From: Chthoniobacteraceae bacterium
Lineage (GTDB): Bacteria > Verrucomicrobiota > Verrucomicrobiia > Chthoniobacterales > Chthoniobacteraceae
NCBI GenBank assembly: GCA_947476255.1
Contig: CANJPY010000032.1
Location: 1-48,739 of the forward strand
Length of the DNA: 48,739 nt
Direction: 5' to 3'
Each line of letters starts with the position of its first letter. Position 1 is the stretch's first letter. This document shows, in pieces, positions 34,635 through 44,100 of this stretch. Below the pieces are notes generated by a model. That model made no database searches, was not told where the DNA came from, and saw nothing but the letters and a program-made list of their open reading frames with translations. A program made the translations under genes and the position numbers.

Positions 34635-34753
34635 TCACATCTCTTTCCAAACCGTGGCATAAAGCCACATCGTACAGGCCGTCGAGGGAAACCAAGACGG
34701 CCTGTTTCATTTTCACAACGCCAGCCAGCTAGCCCTCCACCCTCAAACACAAA

Positions 34754-34779
34754 AAACGCCCGGATTGACCCGGGCGTTT
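34754..34779 (-). terminator. Intrinsic terminator of the carbonic anhydrase gene
   Basis: A perfect 10-pair stem (AAACGCCCGG at 34754-34763 with CCGGGCGTTT at 34770-34779) with a six-base loop lies 41 bases past the minus-strand stop. On the minus strand the stem is followed by T residues (complement of AAAA at 34750-34753), as expected for intrinsic termination. On the plus strand the stem itself ends in TTT and could also stop transcripts from the histidine-rich gene. Confidence 0.85.
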
Positions 34780-34820
34780 CTGAAAAACGGTGCAAGACCT
34801 GCTCTTGATTTCTTGCCCAA

Positions 34821-35474
34821 TTACTTAAGCCACTCCACCTTGCCGCTATCCAGATCGTATACGGCACGCACCACCCGGACACTCGATGCCTTGTCTCCGA
34901 GAGAGGCTTTCTTACAGATTTTATCCGCGACGCGGTAAATGTTCTCATTAATGGAGTTTACAAGAACGTCCCCTGGAGACTTGTTCACAGCCGTCACGGC
35001 AGGACGAATGTCCTTCACAATCGCACCAACATGGCCGGGAGCGCTGCCACCCGCAACGGCAGCCTTCACGGCACCGCAACGTTCGTGTCCGAGCACCACC
35101 ACCAGACGGGCGCCCAAATGCTCTACAGCGTACTCAATGCTCCCCAAAGCGTAATCGTCCACCAGGTTGCCAGCCGTGCGAATCACAAAAAGATCACCAA
35201 GATTCTGGTCAAAAATGATTTCCGGCGAGGTGCGCGAATCGGCACACCCCACGATGATGGCGAAGGGGTGCTGCCCCTGTGCTGTGGCAGCGCGTGCCTT
35301 CGCGGTGGACTTTCCTGCACTCACTGATTTTCCTGCGTACCGGGCGTTGCCGGCCTGAAGTTTCTTGAGCGCAGCTTCCGGTTCCACCACGGGAGTCTCT
35401 TTATGGTCTGCGGCGAAGGAAGCGCTCGCTGAAACGAATACAGCAACGGCGGGAATAAAATATTTAAGTCGCAT
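34821..35474 (-). CDS. Exported beta-type carbonic anhydrase
   Basis: 217 residues from ATG 35474, chosen because MRLKYFIPAVAVFVSASASFA is a signal peptide; the frame reaches 35516. It interconverts carbon dioxide and bicarbonate. Zinc ligands Cys77 (GCADSR), His130 and Cys133 (LGHERCGA) and the Asp79-Arg81 dyad are all present, as in beta-class enzymes. RTAGNLVDDYALGSIEYA is a further family block. The signal indicates a periplasmic enzyme, while most beta-class enzymes are cytoplasmic, so it probably helps trap or supply inorganic carbon or buffer the periplasm. A consensus -10 box lies just upstream and a strong terminator downstream, so the gene is a single-gene unit. Confidence 0.95.
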   Translation of the reverse strand: MRLKYFIPAVAVFVSASASFAADHKETPVVEPEAALKKLQAGNARYAGKSVSAGKSTAKARAATAQGQHPFAIIVGCADSRTSPEIIFDQNLGDLFVIRTAGNLVDDYALGSIEYAVEHLGARLVVVLGHERCGAVKAAVAGGSAPGHVGAIVKDIRPAVTAVNKSPGDVLVNSINENIYRVADKICKKASLGDKASSVRVVRAVYDLDSGKVEWLK

Positions 35475-35498
35475 AGATAAGGCTTCTCTTAAACTCAA

Positions 35499-35504
35499 AT
35501 TATA
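35499..35504 (-). promoter_or_regulatory. -10 box of the carbonic anhydrase promoter
   Basis: The minus strand reads TATAAT, a perfect -10 hexamer, 25 bases before the start codon. The -35 position at 17 bases has no good match (GGTTTA), so activation may need another factor or the promoter may be weak. Confidence 0.45.
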
Positions 35505-35561
35505 GATTTTGGGCAAGCTCTAAACCGCGCGGAGCACTCAATATCACTACGCATAACAATA

Positions 35562-35590
35562 TTGCAGTCAGTCAAGTACAGGGCTAAACA
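35562..35590 (+). promoter_or_regulatory. Possible promoter of the SPFH gene
   Basis: TTGCAG (35562-35567) and TAAACA (35585-35590) are separated by 17 bases. The start point would fall at or next to the ATG at 35596. Either that ATG is read leaderless, or translation begins at the in-frame ATG at 35608, which has an AAAGGAA-like ribosome binding site a dozen bases upstream. Confidence 0.35.
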
Positions 35591-35595
35591 AAGGA

Positions 35596-37641
35596 ATGGA
35601 ATTTAAAATGGCCGTCGTGATTGCGGCGCTAGCCCTCGCCTTTTACCTCCCGCGCATTCTGGGAGTCGTCTACATCCCGCACACCCGCGTCGGACTCATC
35701 GAAAAGCTGTGGAGCGCACGCGGCTCCCTTTCGGAAGGCAAAATCATCGCTACAGACGGAGTCGCAGGGATGCAAAGCCGCGTGCTGCGCGGAGGGCTCC
35801 ATTTCGGTCTGTTCCCCTGGCAATACCGTATTCACAAGGTCCAATTGGTCACCGTCTCCGAGGGGCGCATCGGGTACGTATACGCCAAGGATGGCGAACC
35901 GCTGGAAGCCCAGCAAACCCTTGGCCGCACCGTCGACTGCAATCACTTCCAGTCCTCCGAAGCCTTTCTCGCAAAAAACGGCCAGCGCGGCCGCCAGCGG
36001 GCCATCCTGCGCGAAGGCGTGTACGCGATAAACACGGCGCTTTTTGTCGTCCTCACCGAAACGGAAGTCTACAGCCTCGAGGAAAACGACACGTATCTGC
36101 GCTGGCAGACGGAACTGGCTCAATTGAATGCGTTCCGTCCCGTGGTCATTGGCTCCCGCGCCGACGACAGCGCTCCCACCGACGCGGGCGCGGGCACCGT
36201 CACCGGAGCCCTTGCCGCAGGCCCCGGCGGGCGGGTGGATTCCATCGGCATTGTCTCCGTTCACGACGGCCCCACGATTCCTGCCGGCGAAATCATCGCT
36301 CCAGAAGTGAAGGCGGATCACAACTACTTCCAGAACGCGGAAACCTTCCTCGCCAAAGGCGGATACCGCGGCCGCCAACTGCAGGTGCTCACCGACGGGA
36401 CGTTTTTCATCAACCGTTGGTTCGCCACGGTGGAACGCGGCGAAAAAACGCTCGTCCCCATCGGTTTTGTGGGCGTCGTCGTTTCTTACTACGGATCCCA
36501 CGGTGTGGACACCACCGGAAGCGCTTTCCGTTACGGAGAACAGGTCAACGTGGGCGAAAAAGGTGTGTGGCGGCAGGCCCTCACGCCCGGCAAATACCCG
36601 CTCAACCCTTACGCCGTCAAAATTGAACTCGTTCCCACCGTCAATTTTGTACTGCGCTGGATTACCGGACAAAGCGAAAGCCACAAGTACGACGAGCAAC
36701 TCGCGACTCTGGAAATCATCACCGCCGACGGCTACGAACCGCTTCTGCCCCTCTCCCTCGTCCTGCACATCGATTACCAGAAGGCTCCCTCCGTGGTGCA
36801 GCGCTTTGGAGATGTGAAGCGACTCATCACCCAGACCTTGGACCCCATTCTCACCGCGTACTTCCGCGACGTCGCGCAGGGCTCAAAGATGCTTGAACTC
36901 CTCACCCACCGCGAGGAGATCCAGAAACGCGCGACCCTCGAGTTGAGCAAACGTTTCGAAGAATTCGACATCAACTGCGTGGCGGTCCTCATTGGCAGGC
37001 CCGAGTCCAAAGATCCCAACCCCGCCAGCGACCCCATTGAAAAACTCTTCGACCAGTTGCGCATGCGCAGACTTGCGGAGGAGCAGCGCGAAACTTACGC
37101 CAAACAGCAGGAAGCCGAATTTCATCTCAAGGCCCTGCATGAGGCAAAGGCTGTTGCGGCGAAACAGGCCGAACTCACCCAATCCAAGATTGAGATCGAT
37201 GTCGCGGCAAACCGCGCCGAAGCACAGCTTGCGGAAGCGCAGCGCATGGCCAAAAAGGACATCGCCATCGCAGAGGGCCGGGCGCAGGCGCAGATTCTAG
37301 AGGGCCAGGGCGAGGCCTCCAAGATCACGCAAATTGGACAGGCCGAGGCCGCCGTTTTCGCCCAGAAAATCGCGGCCTACGGAGATCCCCGTCTTTTCGC
37401 CTTGCGCGACGTGGCGGAAAGATTCGCCAATTCACGCCAACCCCTCGTGCCCGAGCGCGTCTTCACAACCGCGGGCGGCACCACCGGCGACAGCCAGGGC
37501 GGCCTGATGCAAACGCTTCTCGCGCTGATGATTTCCGAAAAGACAGAGACCGCCCTCGACGGCAAAAACAGCGCCCCTGTTGCTCCGAAAACAAACCCTG
37601 CCGCACCGCATTCCTCACCTTCCGACACTCCAAGCGCTTGA
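35596..37641 (+). CDS. SPFH/Band 7 (flotillin-like) membrane protein with four N-terminal repeats
   Basis: 681 residues; an in-frame ATG at 35608 would remove four. One N-terminal membrane helix (about 6-25) is followed by four related segments (about 27-82, 88-152, 214-280 and 289-348). They share V-G-x-V at the start and a GxRGxQxxxLxxGxYxIN-like end (RGRQRAILREGVYAIN, RGRQLQVLTDGTFFIN, KGVWRQALTPGKYPLN). The SPFH domain follows (about 350-480: LPLSLVLHIDYQKAPSV, FDINCVAVLIGRPES). A long alanine/glutamate/lysine coiled coil (about 490-600) and a flexible proline/serine tail end the protein. Flotillin-like proteins scaffold ordered membrane areas. The next gene starts 35 bases downstream. 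Confidence 0.88.
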   Translation: MEFKMAVVIAALALAFYLPRILGVVYIPHTRVGLIEKLWSARGSLSEGKIIATDGVAGMQSRVLRGGLHFGLFPWQYRIHKVQLVTVSEGRIGYVYAKDGEPLEAQQTLGRTVDCNHFQSSEAFLAKNGQRGRQRAILREGVYAINTALFVVLTETEVYSLEENDTYLRWQTELAQLNAFRPVVIGSRADDSAPTDAGAGTVTGALAAGPGGRVDSIGIVSVHDGPTIPAGEIIAPEVKADHNYFQNAETFLAKGGYRGRQLQVLTDGTFFINRWFATVERGEKTLVPIGFVGVVVSYYGSHGVDTTGSAFRYGEQVNVGEKGVWRQALTPGKYPLNPYAVKIELVPTVNFVLRWITGQSESHKYDEQLATLEIITADGYEPLLPLSLVLHIDYQKAPSVVQRFGDVKRLITQTLDPILTAYFRDVAQGSKMLELLTHREEIQKRATLELSKRFEEFDINCVAVLIGRPESKDPNPASDPIEKLFDQLRMRRLAEEQRETYAKQQEAEFHLKALHEAKAVAAKQAELTQSKIEIDVAANRAEAQLAEAQRMAKKDIAIAEGRAQAQILEGQGEASKITQIGQAEAAVFAQKIAAYGDPRLFALRDVAERFANSRQPLVPERVFTTAGGTTGDSQGGLMQTLLALMISEKTETALDGKNSAPVAPKTNPAAPHSSPSDTPSA

Positions 37642-37676
37642 CTCCTGCGCCCGGGGAGCGTCCTCTTACAACCCTT

Positions 37677-38525
37677 ATGAAATGGTTCCCCACACTTCCC
37701 GCATTAACCGTCATGATCGCTGTCTGCGCGCAGGCAGCCGCCCCGATACCGGCAGAGGTCCGCACCAACGGCTTCGCCCTCGGCACGCAGTCCTACACCT
37801 TCCGGCTTTTCACATTTGAAGAGGCTTGCGAAAAAACAGCCGCCGCCGGCTTGCACACGACCGAGATCTTCCCCAGTCAAAAAATCTCGGCTGCAATGCC
37901 GAATGAAAAAACAGGCCCGGGCGTCTCCCCCGAAGGGCTGGCGGCCATCAAGAGCATCCTCGCCAAAAACAAACTGCAGGCCGTAGCAGTCGGCGTCATC
38001 GGCATCCCGACAGACGAGGAAGGTGCGCGCAAGATCTTCGCCTTTGCCAAAGAACTCGGCATTGGGGTGATCAACACGGAGAGCACCAACGCCATCGATA
38101 CCATCGAAAAAATGGTGAAGGAATTCGACATCAAAGTCGGCTACCACAACCATCCCCGCCGCCCAAACGACGAGAACTACAAAGTATGGGACCCCAACTA
38201 CATCCTCGAGCTCACCAAAGGCCGTGACCCCCGCATCGGTTCCTGCGCAGACATGGGCCACTGGACCAACTCCGGCCTGTCCGCTGCGGAGTCTATTCGC
38301 CTGCTCAAGGACCGCGTTGTTTCCAGTCACATCAAAGACATCGCCAAGGGCGGCACCTCTGTGGTTCCTGCGGGTACGGGCCGTGCGAACCTCGAGGAGG
38401 CCCTTAAGGCTCTCAAGGAAGTCGGATTCAACGGTCCCATCTCCATTGAACACGAGGCCAACTGGGACAACAACGTGCCTGATGTCCTGACCTACGTCGA
38501 ACTGGTCAAGGCGCAGGGAAAATAG
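37677..38525 (+). CDS. Exported sugar phosphate isomerase/epimerase-like TIM barrel
   Basis: 282 residues from ATG 37677, chosen for the signal peptide (MKWFPTLPALTVMIAVCAQAA). The rest is an AP-endonuclease-2/xylose-isomerase-like TIM barrel. TQSYTFRLFTFEEACEKTAAAG opens it, VGVIGIPTDEEGARKIFAFA is strand 3 and 4, and the metal-binding candidates are in VGYHNHPRRP, CADMGHWTNSG and ISIEHEANWDNN. Secreted members of this family are abundant in Planctomycetes and Verrucomicrobia; some are 3-keto-sugar or inositol-type enzymes, but the substrate here is unknown. The gene starts 35 bases after the SPFH gene and may share its promoter. It is not part of the amino acid transporter operon, which starts 145 bases later. 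Confidence 0.88.
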   Translation: MKWFPTLPALTVMIAVCAQAAAPIPAEVRTNGFALGTQSYTFRLFTFEEACEKTAAAGLHTTEIFPSQKISAAMPNEKTGPGVSPEGLAAIKSILAKNKLQAVAVGVIGIPTDEEGARKIFAFAKELGIGVINTESTNAIDTIEKMVKEFDIKVGYHNHPRRPNDENYKVWDPNYILELTKGRDPRIGSCADMGHWTNSGLSAAESIRLLKDRVVSSHIKDIAKGGTSVVPAGTGRANLEEALKALKEVGFNGPISIEHEANWDNNVPDVLTYVELVKAQGK

Positions 38526-38670
38526 TCCGGCATCAACCTCTCAACAGGCGCGGCGGGCTCTCGGTTTGTTTCTCAAACAGAACGTCTACCGCGCCTCTTT
38601 TTTGCCCGAAGTCCGCACCATGAACACTGCTTCTTTCTTTTTTAATCGTAGACTCCGGCACACGCGCACC

Positions 38671-39447
38671 ATGAAGCGTCTTCTTCTGGTTTGGATCTCC
38701 GCCCTGGCCTTTGTAAGCGGCTTGTTTGGCAAAGATACAAAGCCCCTGGTGGTCGGCATGGAACTGGCCTATCCGCCCTTTGAAATGGCTAACACCGCGG
38801 GCCAACCCGAAGGCGTCAGCCCCGATCTTGCCGCGGCTTTGGGCCAGTTTCTCCAACGCAAAACTGAAATCCTCAACCTTCCGTTTGACGGCCTGATTCC
38901 ATCGCTTAAAACGGGTAAAATTGACCTCATTATTTCCTCCCTGACCGCGACGGAAGAGCGCGCGAAATCAATCGATTTTTCAATCCCGTATCTCTCCACC
39001 GGACTGTGCCTGCTGGCGGGCAAAAATACGCCCGTCCAGACGGCGCGTGATTGCGATCAACTGGGCAGAACCATCGCCGTAAAACAAGGCACCACGGGAC
39101 ACCTCGCTTCACGCCAGTTCACCAAGGCAAAGGTGCTCGTTCTCGACCGCGAAACAGCCTGCGTTCTCGAAGTGGTCCAAGGGCGTGCGGACGCCTTCAT
39201 CTACGACCAGATGTCCGTACTCAAACACTTCCAGCAAAACCCCGACACCACGCGGGCTTTGCTCGAGCCCTTTCAAACCGAACAATGGGCCATCGGCATT
39301 CGCAAGGGCAACACCGACTTGCGCAACCAGGTGAACGCCTTCCTCAAGTCCTTTAAAGAGCAGGGCGGCTTCGACACACTCGGCACGCGCTGGCTCGCCC
39401 CGCAGAAAGAAGCGTTCCGCGCGGCAGGTTTGCCCTTCCTGTTTTGA
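38671..39447 (+). CDS. Polar amino acid ABC importer, periplasmic binding protein
   Basis: 258 residues from ATG 38671, chosen for the signal peptide that follows (MKRLLLVWISALAFVSGLFG); the frame starts at 38566. It is a type II solute-binding protein of the HisJ/GlnH group: VVGMELAYPPFEMANTAG, then FDGLIPSLKTGKIDLIISS, TATEERAKSIDFSIPY and GTTGHLASRQF. These are the standard positions for the ligand alpha-carboxylate and amino group contacts. The specific amino acid is not readable. Its TGA overlaps the TTG start of the permease gene (TTGA), so the three genes 38671-40956 are translated as a coupled operon. Confidence 0.92.
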   Translation: MKRLLLVWISALAFVSGLFGKDTKPLVVGMELAYPPFEMANTAGQPEGVSPDLAAALGQFLQRKTEILNLPFDGLIPSLKTGKIDLIISSLTATEERAKSIDFSIPYLSTGLCLLAGKNTPVQTARDCDQLGRTIAVKQGTTGHLASRQFTKAKVLVLDRETACVLEVVQGRADAFIYDQMSVLKHFQQNPDTTRALLEPFQTEQWAIGIRKGNTDLRNQVNAFLKSFKEQGGFDTLGTRWLAPQKEAFRAAGLPFLF

Positions 39448-40235
39448 GGACGTTCAAGTCACTCTTTTTTGCAGCCGCTTCCGGTTCCTCTCCGGACCGG
39501 AAGATCCTTTTTTTCAACGCGCTTTTGGCGGGTGCCGGAGTTGTCCTGCTCAGCGCCTGGATCCTCTCACGCTCCGGCCTGCAATGGGACTGGAACGCCA
39601 TTGGCGGGTACTGGCGGTTGTTTGTCTCAGGCTGGTCCACCACACTCGGCATCTCGCTGGCGGCGCTCTGCCTCAGCACCCTGCTGGGCGCGGGAGTCGC
39701 CCTCCTCAAACGCAGCACATTTTTACCGCTGCGCCTGCTCGCGCACGGCTATGTCGAACTGGTGCGCGGCACTCCGTTGCTCGCGCAAATCTACGTTCTT
39801 TTTTACATCGTTGCGGAGGCGGTCCATCTCGAAAACCGACTCGTCGCGGGCATCCTGATCCTTTCGTTTTTTAGCGCCGCGTATCTCGCCGAAGTCTTCC
39901 GCGCGGGCATCGACAGCATTGGACGCTCTCAATGGGAAGCCGCCATGGCCATCGGCCTGACACGCCCGCAAACGTACCGCTTTGTGGTGTTTCCTCAGGC
40001 GCTGCGCGTGGTGCTGCCAGCCCTCACCGGACAGTGCGTGTCGCTGATCAAAGACTCTTCGCTTTTATCCATCATCGGCTTGAATGAACTCACCCAGAGC
40101 GCGCGTAACGTCGCCAGCTACACGTTCAGCAACCTCGAAAGTTATCTTCTGCTCGCAGCCGGCTACATGCTGCTGACACTGCCGATTTCGTGGTGGACGC
40201 GCCGTCTTGAAAAACGCTTTCGTTATGAAACTTAA
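39444..40235 (+). CDS. Polar amino acid ABC importer, permease
   Basis: 263 residues from a TTG that overlaps the binding-protein stop by four bases; no other start fits as well. Five or more hydrophobic helices are visible. The HisM/GlnP family coupling loop reads GRSQWEAAMAIGLTRPQTYRFVV and precedes the conserved FPQALRVVLPALTGQCVSLIKDSSLLSIIG block. The GTPLLAQIYVLFY segment in an early helix is also diagnostic. It forms the inner-membrane channel, presumably as a homodimer because only one permease gene is present. It overlaps the ATPase gene by 11 bases. Confidence 0.92.
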   Translation: MRTFKSLFFAAASGSSPDRKILFFNALLAGAGVVLLSAWILSRSGLQWDWNAIGGYWRLFVSGWSTTLGISLAALCLSTLLGAGVALLKRSTFLPLRLLAHGYVELVRGTPLLAQIYVLFYIVAEAVHLENRLVAGILILSFFSAAYLAEVFRAGIDSIGRSQWEAAMAIGLTRPQTYRFVVFPQALRVVLPALTGQCVSLIKDSSLLSIIGLNELTQSARNVASYTFSNLESYLLLAAGYMLLTLPISWWTRRLEKRFRYET

Positions 40236-40956
40236 GCTCTCAAACGTTTCCCGCTCTTTCGGCGAACACAGAGCCTTGAGCGGCATCTCGCTGGACCTGC
40301 CTCACAGCAGTGCACTTGTTCTCATCGGCCCCTCGGGCGGAGGCAAGTCCACCCTGCTGCGCATTCTTGCGGGATTGGAAACGCCGGATTCTGGAACCGT
40401 CGAAATCAATGGAAACCCGCTTGTGTTCGGGGAAAAACACCTGCTCGCTTACAGGCGTCAAATCGGCATGGTTTTTCAGGGCTTCAACTTGTTTCCGCAT
40501 TTAAGCGCCCTCGACAACATCCTGCTCCCGCTCACCGTCGCACACGCAATTCCGCGTGATGAAGCTTATGCCATTGCAGAGGAACTGCTGCACAAGTTCG
40601 CGCTGGCACAACACGCCGGCAAAAAGCCCGGCTCTTTATCCGGAGGCCAAAAGCAACGCATCGCCATCGCCCGCGCTCTGGCCGTGAAGCCGCAACTGTT
40701 ACTTTTGGACGAACCCACTTCGGCCCTCGACCCTTCCATGACGGCGGAGGTTCTCGAAACCATTGAAATGCTCAAAAGCCAGGGACGCGATTTTGTGCTG
40801 GCAACCCACGAGATGGGATTCGCAAAACATGTCGCCGACCATATTGCATTGATCGAGGAAGGGCGCGTCGCGGATTGGGGGAAGCCGGAGCGGTTGTTCG
40901 GAGCAGACGCGGCACCCGCGGCGCGGTCTTTCTTGAAGAAAGCGCTTCGATGGTAA
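40225..40956 (+). CDS. Polar amino acid ABC importer, ATPase (GlnQ/HisP-like)
   Basis: 243 residues from ATG 40225, which overlaps the permease stop by 11 bases; a start six codons earlier is also possible. All ATPase motifs are intact: Walker A GPSGGGKST (about residues 34-42), Q-loop GMVFQGFNLFPH, signature LSGGQKQRIAIARAL, Walker B LLLLDEPTSALDPSM and the H-loop LATHEMGFA. The FQGFNLFPH and THEMGFAKHVAD stretches are typical of the GlnQ/HisP group. It powers uptake through the permease just upstream. It is the last gene of the operon, and a weak terminator-like hairpin lies 56 bases downstream. Confidence 0.95.
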   Translation: MKLKLSNVSRSFGEHRALSGISLDLPHSSALVLIGPSGGGKSTLLRILAGLETPDSGTVEINGNPLVFGEKHLLAYRRQIGMVFQGFNLFPHLSALDNILLPLTVAHAIPRDEAYAIAEELLHKFALAQHAGKKPGSLSGGQKQRIAIARALAVKPQLLLLDEPTSALDPSMTAEVLETIEMLKSQGRDFVLATHEMGFAKHVADHIALIEEGRVADWGKPERLFGADAAPAARSFLKKALRW

Positions 40957-41012
40957 TGCTAACCACGCATGACACATGCCCCGCGGGGATGCACGAGCCG
41001 GAGAAACAACCC

Positions 41013-41044
41013 AAGCTAAACTAACATTAGCTTTACAATTTTTC
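41013..41044 (+). terminator. Weak terminator of the amino acid importer operon
   Basis: AAGCTAA (41013-41019) and TTAGCTT (41027-41033) form a seven-pair stem with a seven-base loop, followed after five bases by TTTTTC. The stem is AT-rich, so efficiency may be low. A perfect palindrome CCCCGCGGGG (40979-40988) lies just before it. Confidence 0.5.
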
Positions 41045-41111
41045 TTAGAAAAAATGTTTATTTTACTCAGATGTTTCACTAGAAACACATGCCAACTCAC
41101 ATTGGTCTCCA

Positions 41112-44100
41112 ATGTTCCCCTGCCACCCCCAGCAGTTCTTCCGGATTTTTCCCAGACTGACCCGTCTCGTCGCGGTCTCTGCGTTGGTGGCCTTTTTTGC
41201 GGCTGACTACTCGGTTCTCGCCGCAGTCACGACCCTGAGCCTTGCCGGCGGAACAATCTCAAGCGGCTCGCTCGGAACAACTAACGACGTTCTTGCCGAC
41301 CCCTCCGGCTCGGGCAGTCTGACCAAAACCGGCGACAGCGTCCTGCGCCTCCTCGATGCAGGGACCAATGCTTTCACGGGCGACATCACCGTGAACGAAG
41401 GCGCCCTGGTGATTTCCGGCACCGGCCAGCTGGGATCTCCCACCAACACTCTTTCCATCAATGGCGCTTTGATCGGCGGCGAATACATGGGGGGCATGGC
41501 CCTCCTGGACGGCGGCTCCTCGGGACTCACCCTTTCCCAAAACGTGACCTTCTCGGGCAAAGGCTCCAACAGCATTTCGGGCAACGCCGCTTTCCTCTCG
41601 CTTGGAAACAACACCCTCTCGGGAAGTGTCCTCTTCGGTGGAAGCCACACGTTGACCACTTTCGCCACCGTTTATGGCAACACCACCCTCTCCGGTCCCG
41701 TCAGCCTGGGCTTGGGACAGATCGCCACCTTTTCTGGCAATGGAAACGTTATCCTTGCCGGTACCCTCAGCGGATTCCAAGCAACGGCAAGCACGAATTA
41801 CATCACCAAAACGCCGCCATCCGTTGCCGGGAGCTCGATCTGGCTCAAAACTGGCCTCAACAACCTGAGCTACAATTCCTTCTATTTACCTACCTACGCA
41901 GCCTTGCGTGTCGAGGACGGCGCCTCCCTCGGGCTTGGCTCTGGCACCTACAACCTCACGAACTATTCCCCGGTTGTCCTTGGGGGGGGCCTCCTGGAAA
42001 TCCGCACGGCGAATGGCAGCTCGTTTGCCAGCAAAAACATTGGCACAAACGCAAACGGCGGAATTATTTTTGTAGATCGCGCCATTTCCGGCGGCAGCGT
42101 GGGCGGCACCGTTGTGCTGGGAACACTCGGAGCGGCCGGCCCCCTTACCATCAATGGACGCAACGGGGTCGGCCTCAGCATCGGAAAAGCCGGGCAATCG
42201 TTCAACATCAGCAGCTATTCCCCAACTCTCACAACCACAAACGTCAACGGGACAGTCACGCTCAACGGAAACTATTTCTCAACTGCGAGCCCGAGCGCAT
42301 TTACCGTTGCAGCCAACGGCGACGTGGTGTGGAACGGCAATATGCTTGGCGGATATACGGCCAGCGGCTACACGGAAGTCTTGACCAAGAATGGACCGGG
42401 CCAGCTCACCCTCTCCAACGGCGACGCCGGCGCCTACACCGGTGCCACAAAAATCAACAATGGCGCACTCGTCGTCTCGGATTTCGGCGCCCTCAACATC
42501 GCCTCCACCGGCCCCATCACACTCGGTAATGCCACCACCACGGGGATCCTCAACTTCACAGGCTCGCCCACCTCCGGCACCCTCTCGATTGGGTCTTTTA
42601 GTGCAGGCACCAGTCAAATCTCCTACTCGGGCACCTACAGCTTTATGCCTGGCATGGCGATTTCTGGGGCCGGCATTCCAACTGGCGCTATCGTTCAGGG
42701 CACGCTCGTGGGCGGCACCCTTCTTCTCTCGGGCACGACCACTGCTGCAGGCACGGCAGGAGCCACCGCCACAGTGGCCACCACCACCCAAACAGCCAAG
42801 ACAGTCATACTCTCCGGCAGTTCCGGCAGCGGCGGCGCCCTTCTGGCAAACCAAAGCGGAGGGTCCATCTCTTTTTTGGGGTCGATCCTGAACGCGGCAC
42901 CCGGCAGCAAGCCCCTTCTCCTTGGCGGGACCAATACCTCGGCGAACACCATCAGCGGCCTGATTACCGACGGCACAAGCGGCGTCACCTCTCTTTTCAA
43001 AGCGGACACAGGCACATGGTTGTACGCTCCACCTGTGGGGACGGCGCTGCCAGCTTCCACGAACGGGGTTTTCAACGAAACCGCACAATCCGGCCCGCTG
43101 CTCCTGAGTTCAGGCACCTTCTCCTCGGGAACCAGCGCGCTTGTTTGCGCTAGTTCCGTGGGATTAAGCGTGGGCATGCCCGTTTCTGGCTATGGAATTC
43201 CGGCGGGCGCTTTCATTACGAATATCTCAGGAACAACCATTACCCTGTCCTCAACGACCACTAGCGGCACGTCCAACGCCAACCTTAATTTTCTATCAAG
43301 CAACACCCTCTCCCTGGGGGCACTCACTGGAGTTCAGCCCGGCATGTTTGTCTCGGGATCCTCAGGAGGGATTCCTCTGGGTACGATCGTCACAGGCACC
43401 TCCGGTGGCTTCGCCACCCTTTCGCGCTACTTGTTTTCAGATATCAGCAGCGAAACTCTCACCTTTTCGGGCACTTCCACTTTGACCATGGGAACCTACG
43501 CCATCAGTGGCGCAGGCACTCTGATGCTGGGCGCGAGCAACGCCAGTGTCATCCAACCCGGGATGCTCGTCAGCGGCACTGCCGGCACCGTCACCGTCCC
43601 GGCGGGCACCGTGGTGACAAAGGTCAGCGGCGGAACCGTATGGCTCTCCAACGTCAATAGCAACGCAGGGTATGACAACCTCTCCTTTTCAATACCGACC
43701 AGTTTTTCAGGAAGCATCACAGTCACAGGTGGCACCCTGAAATTCGTCCAGAGCTCCAGCTCCCTCAATATCCTCCCAGACAACAGCCTGGTTCTCTTCG
43801 GAGCGGACAATATTGCGCCCGGAATGGGCAAACAAACCGCCGGAGGCCGCCTCGAATATCAGGGTGCAACTTCCGACGGCATCGAAACCGCCGGCTCCCT
43901 CACCCTCAACGCAGGCGCGGCAACCATCGCCGTCAACCAAGGGACTCTCCTCTTCGCAGGAACGACGCGCGCAGCCAACACCACCGCGAATTTTGATGTC
44001 TCCACAGGCACCATCGCTTTCTCTCCGACAAACAACTTCCCGGACGGACAACTTCTGGGCGGCTGGGCCACAACCACCAATGCAGGCACCGTGCAATTCG

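Noticed and set aside
35629..36768. Long minus-strand frame of 379 codons
   Set aside because: It lies wholly opposite the SPFH gene, whose codon pattern and conserved domain are clear; the antisense frame has no family pattern.
42279..43088. Minus-strand frames across the giant beta protein
   Set aside because: They arise from the GC-rich Gly/Thr/Ser codons of the plus-strand repeats and show only low-complexity sequence.
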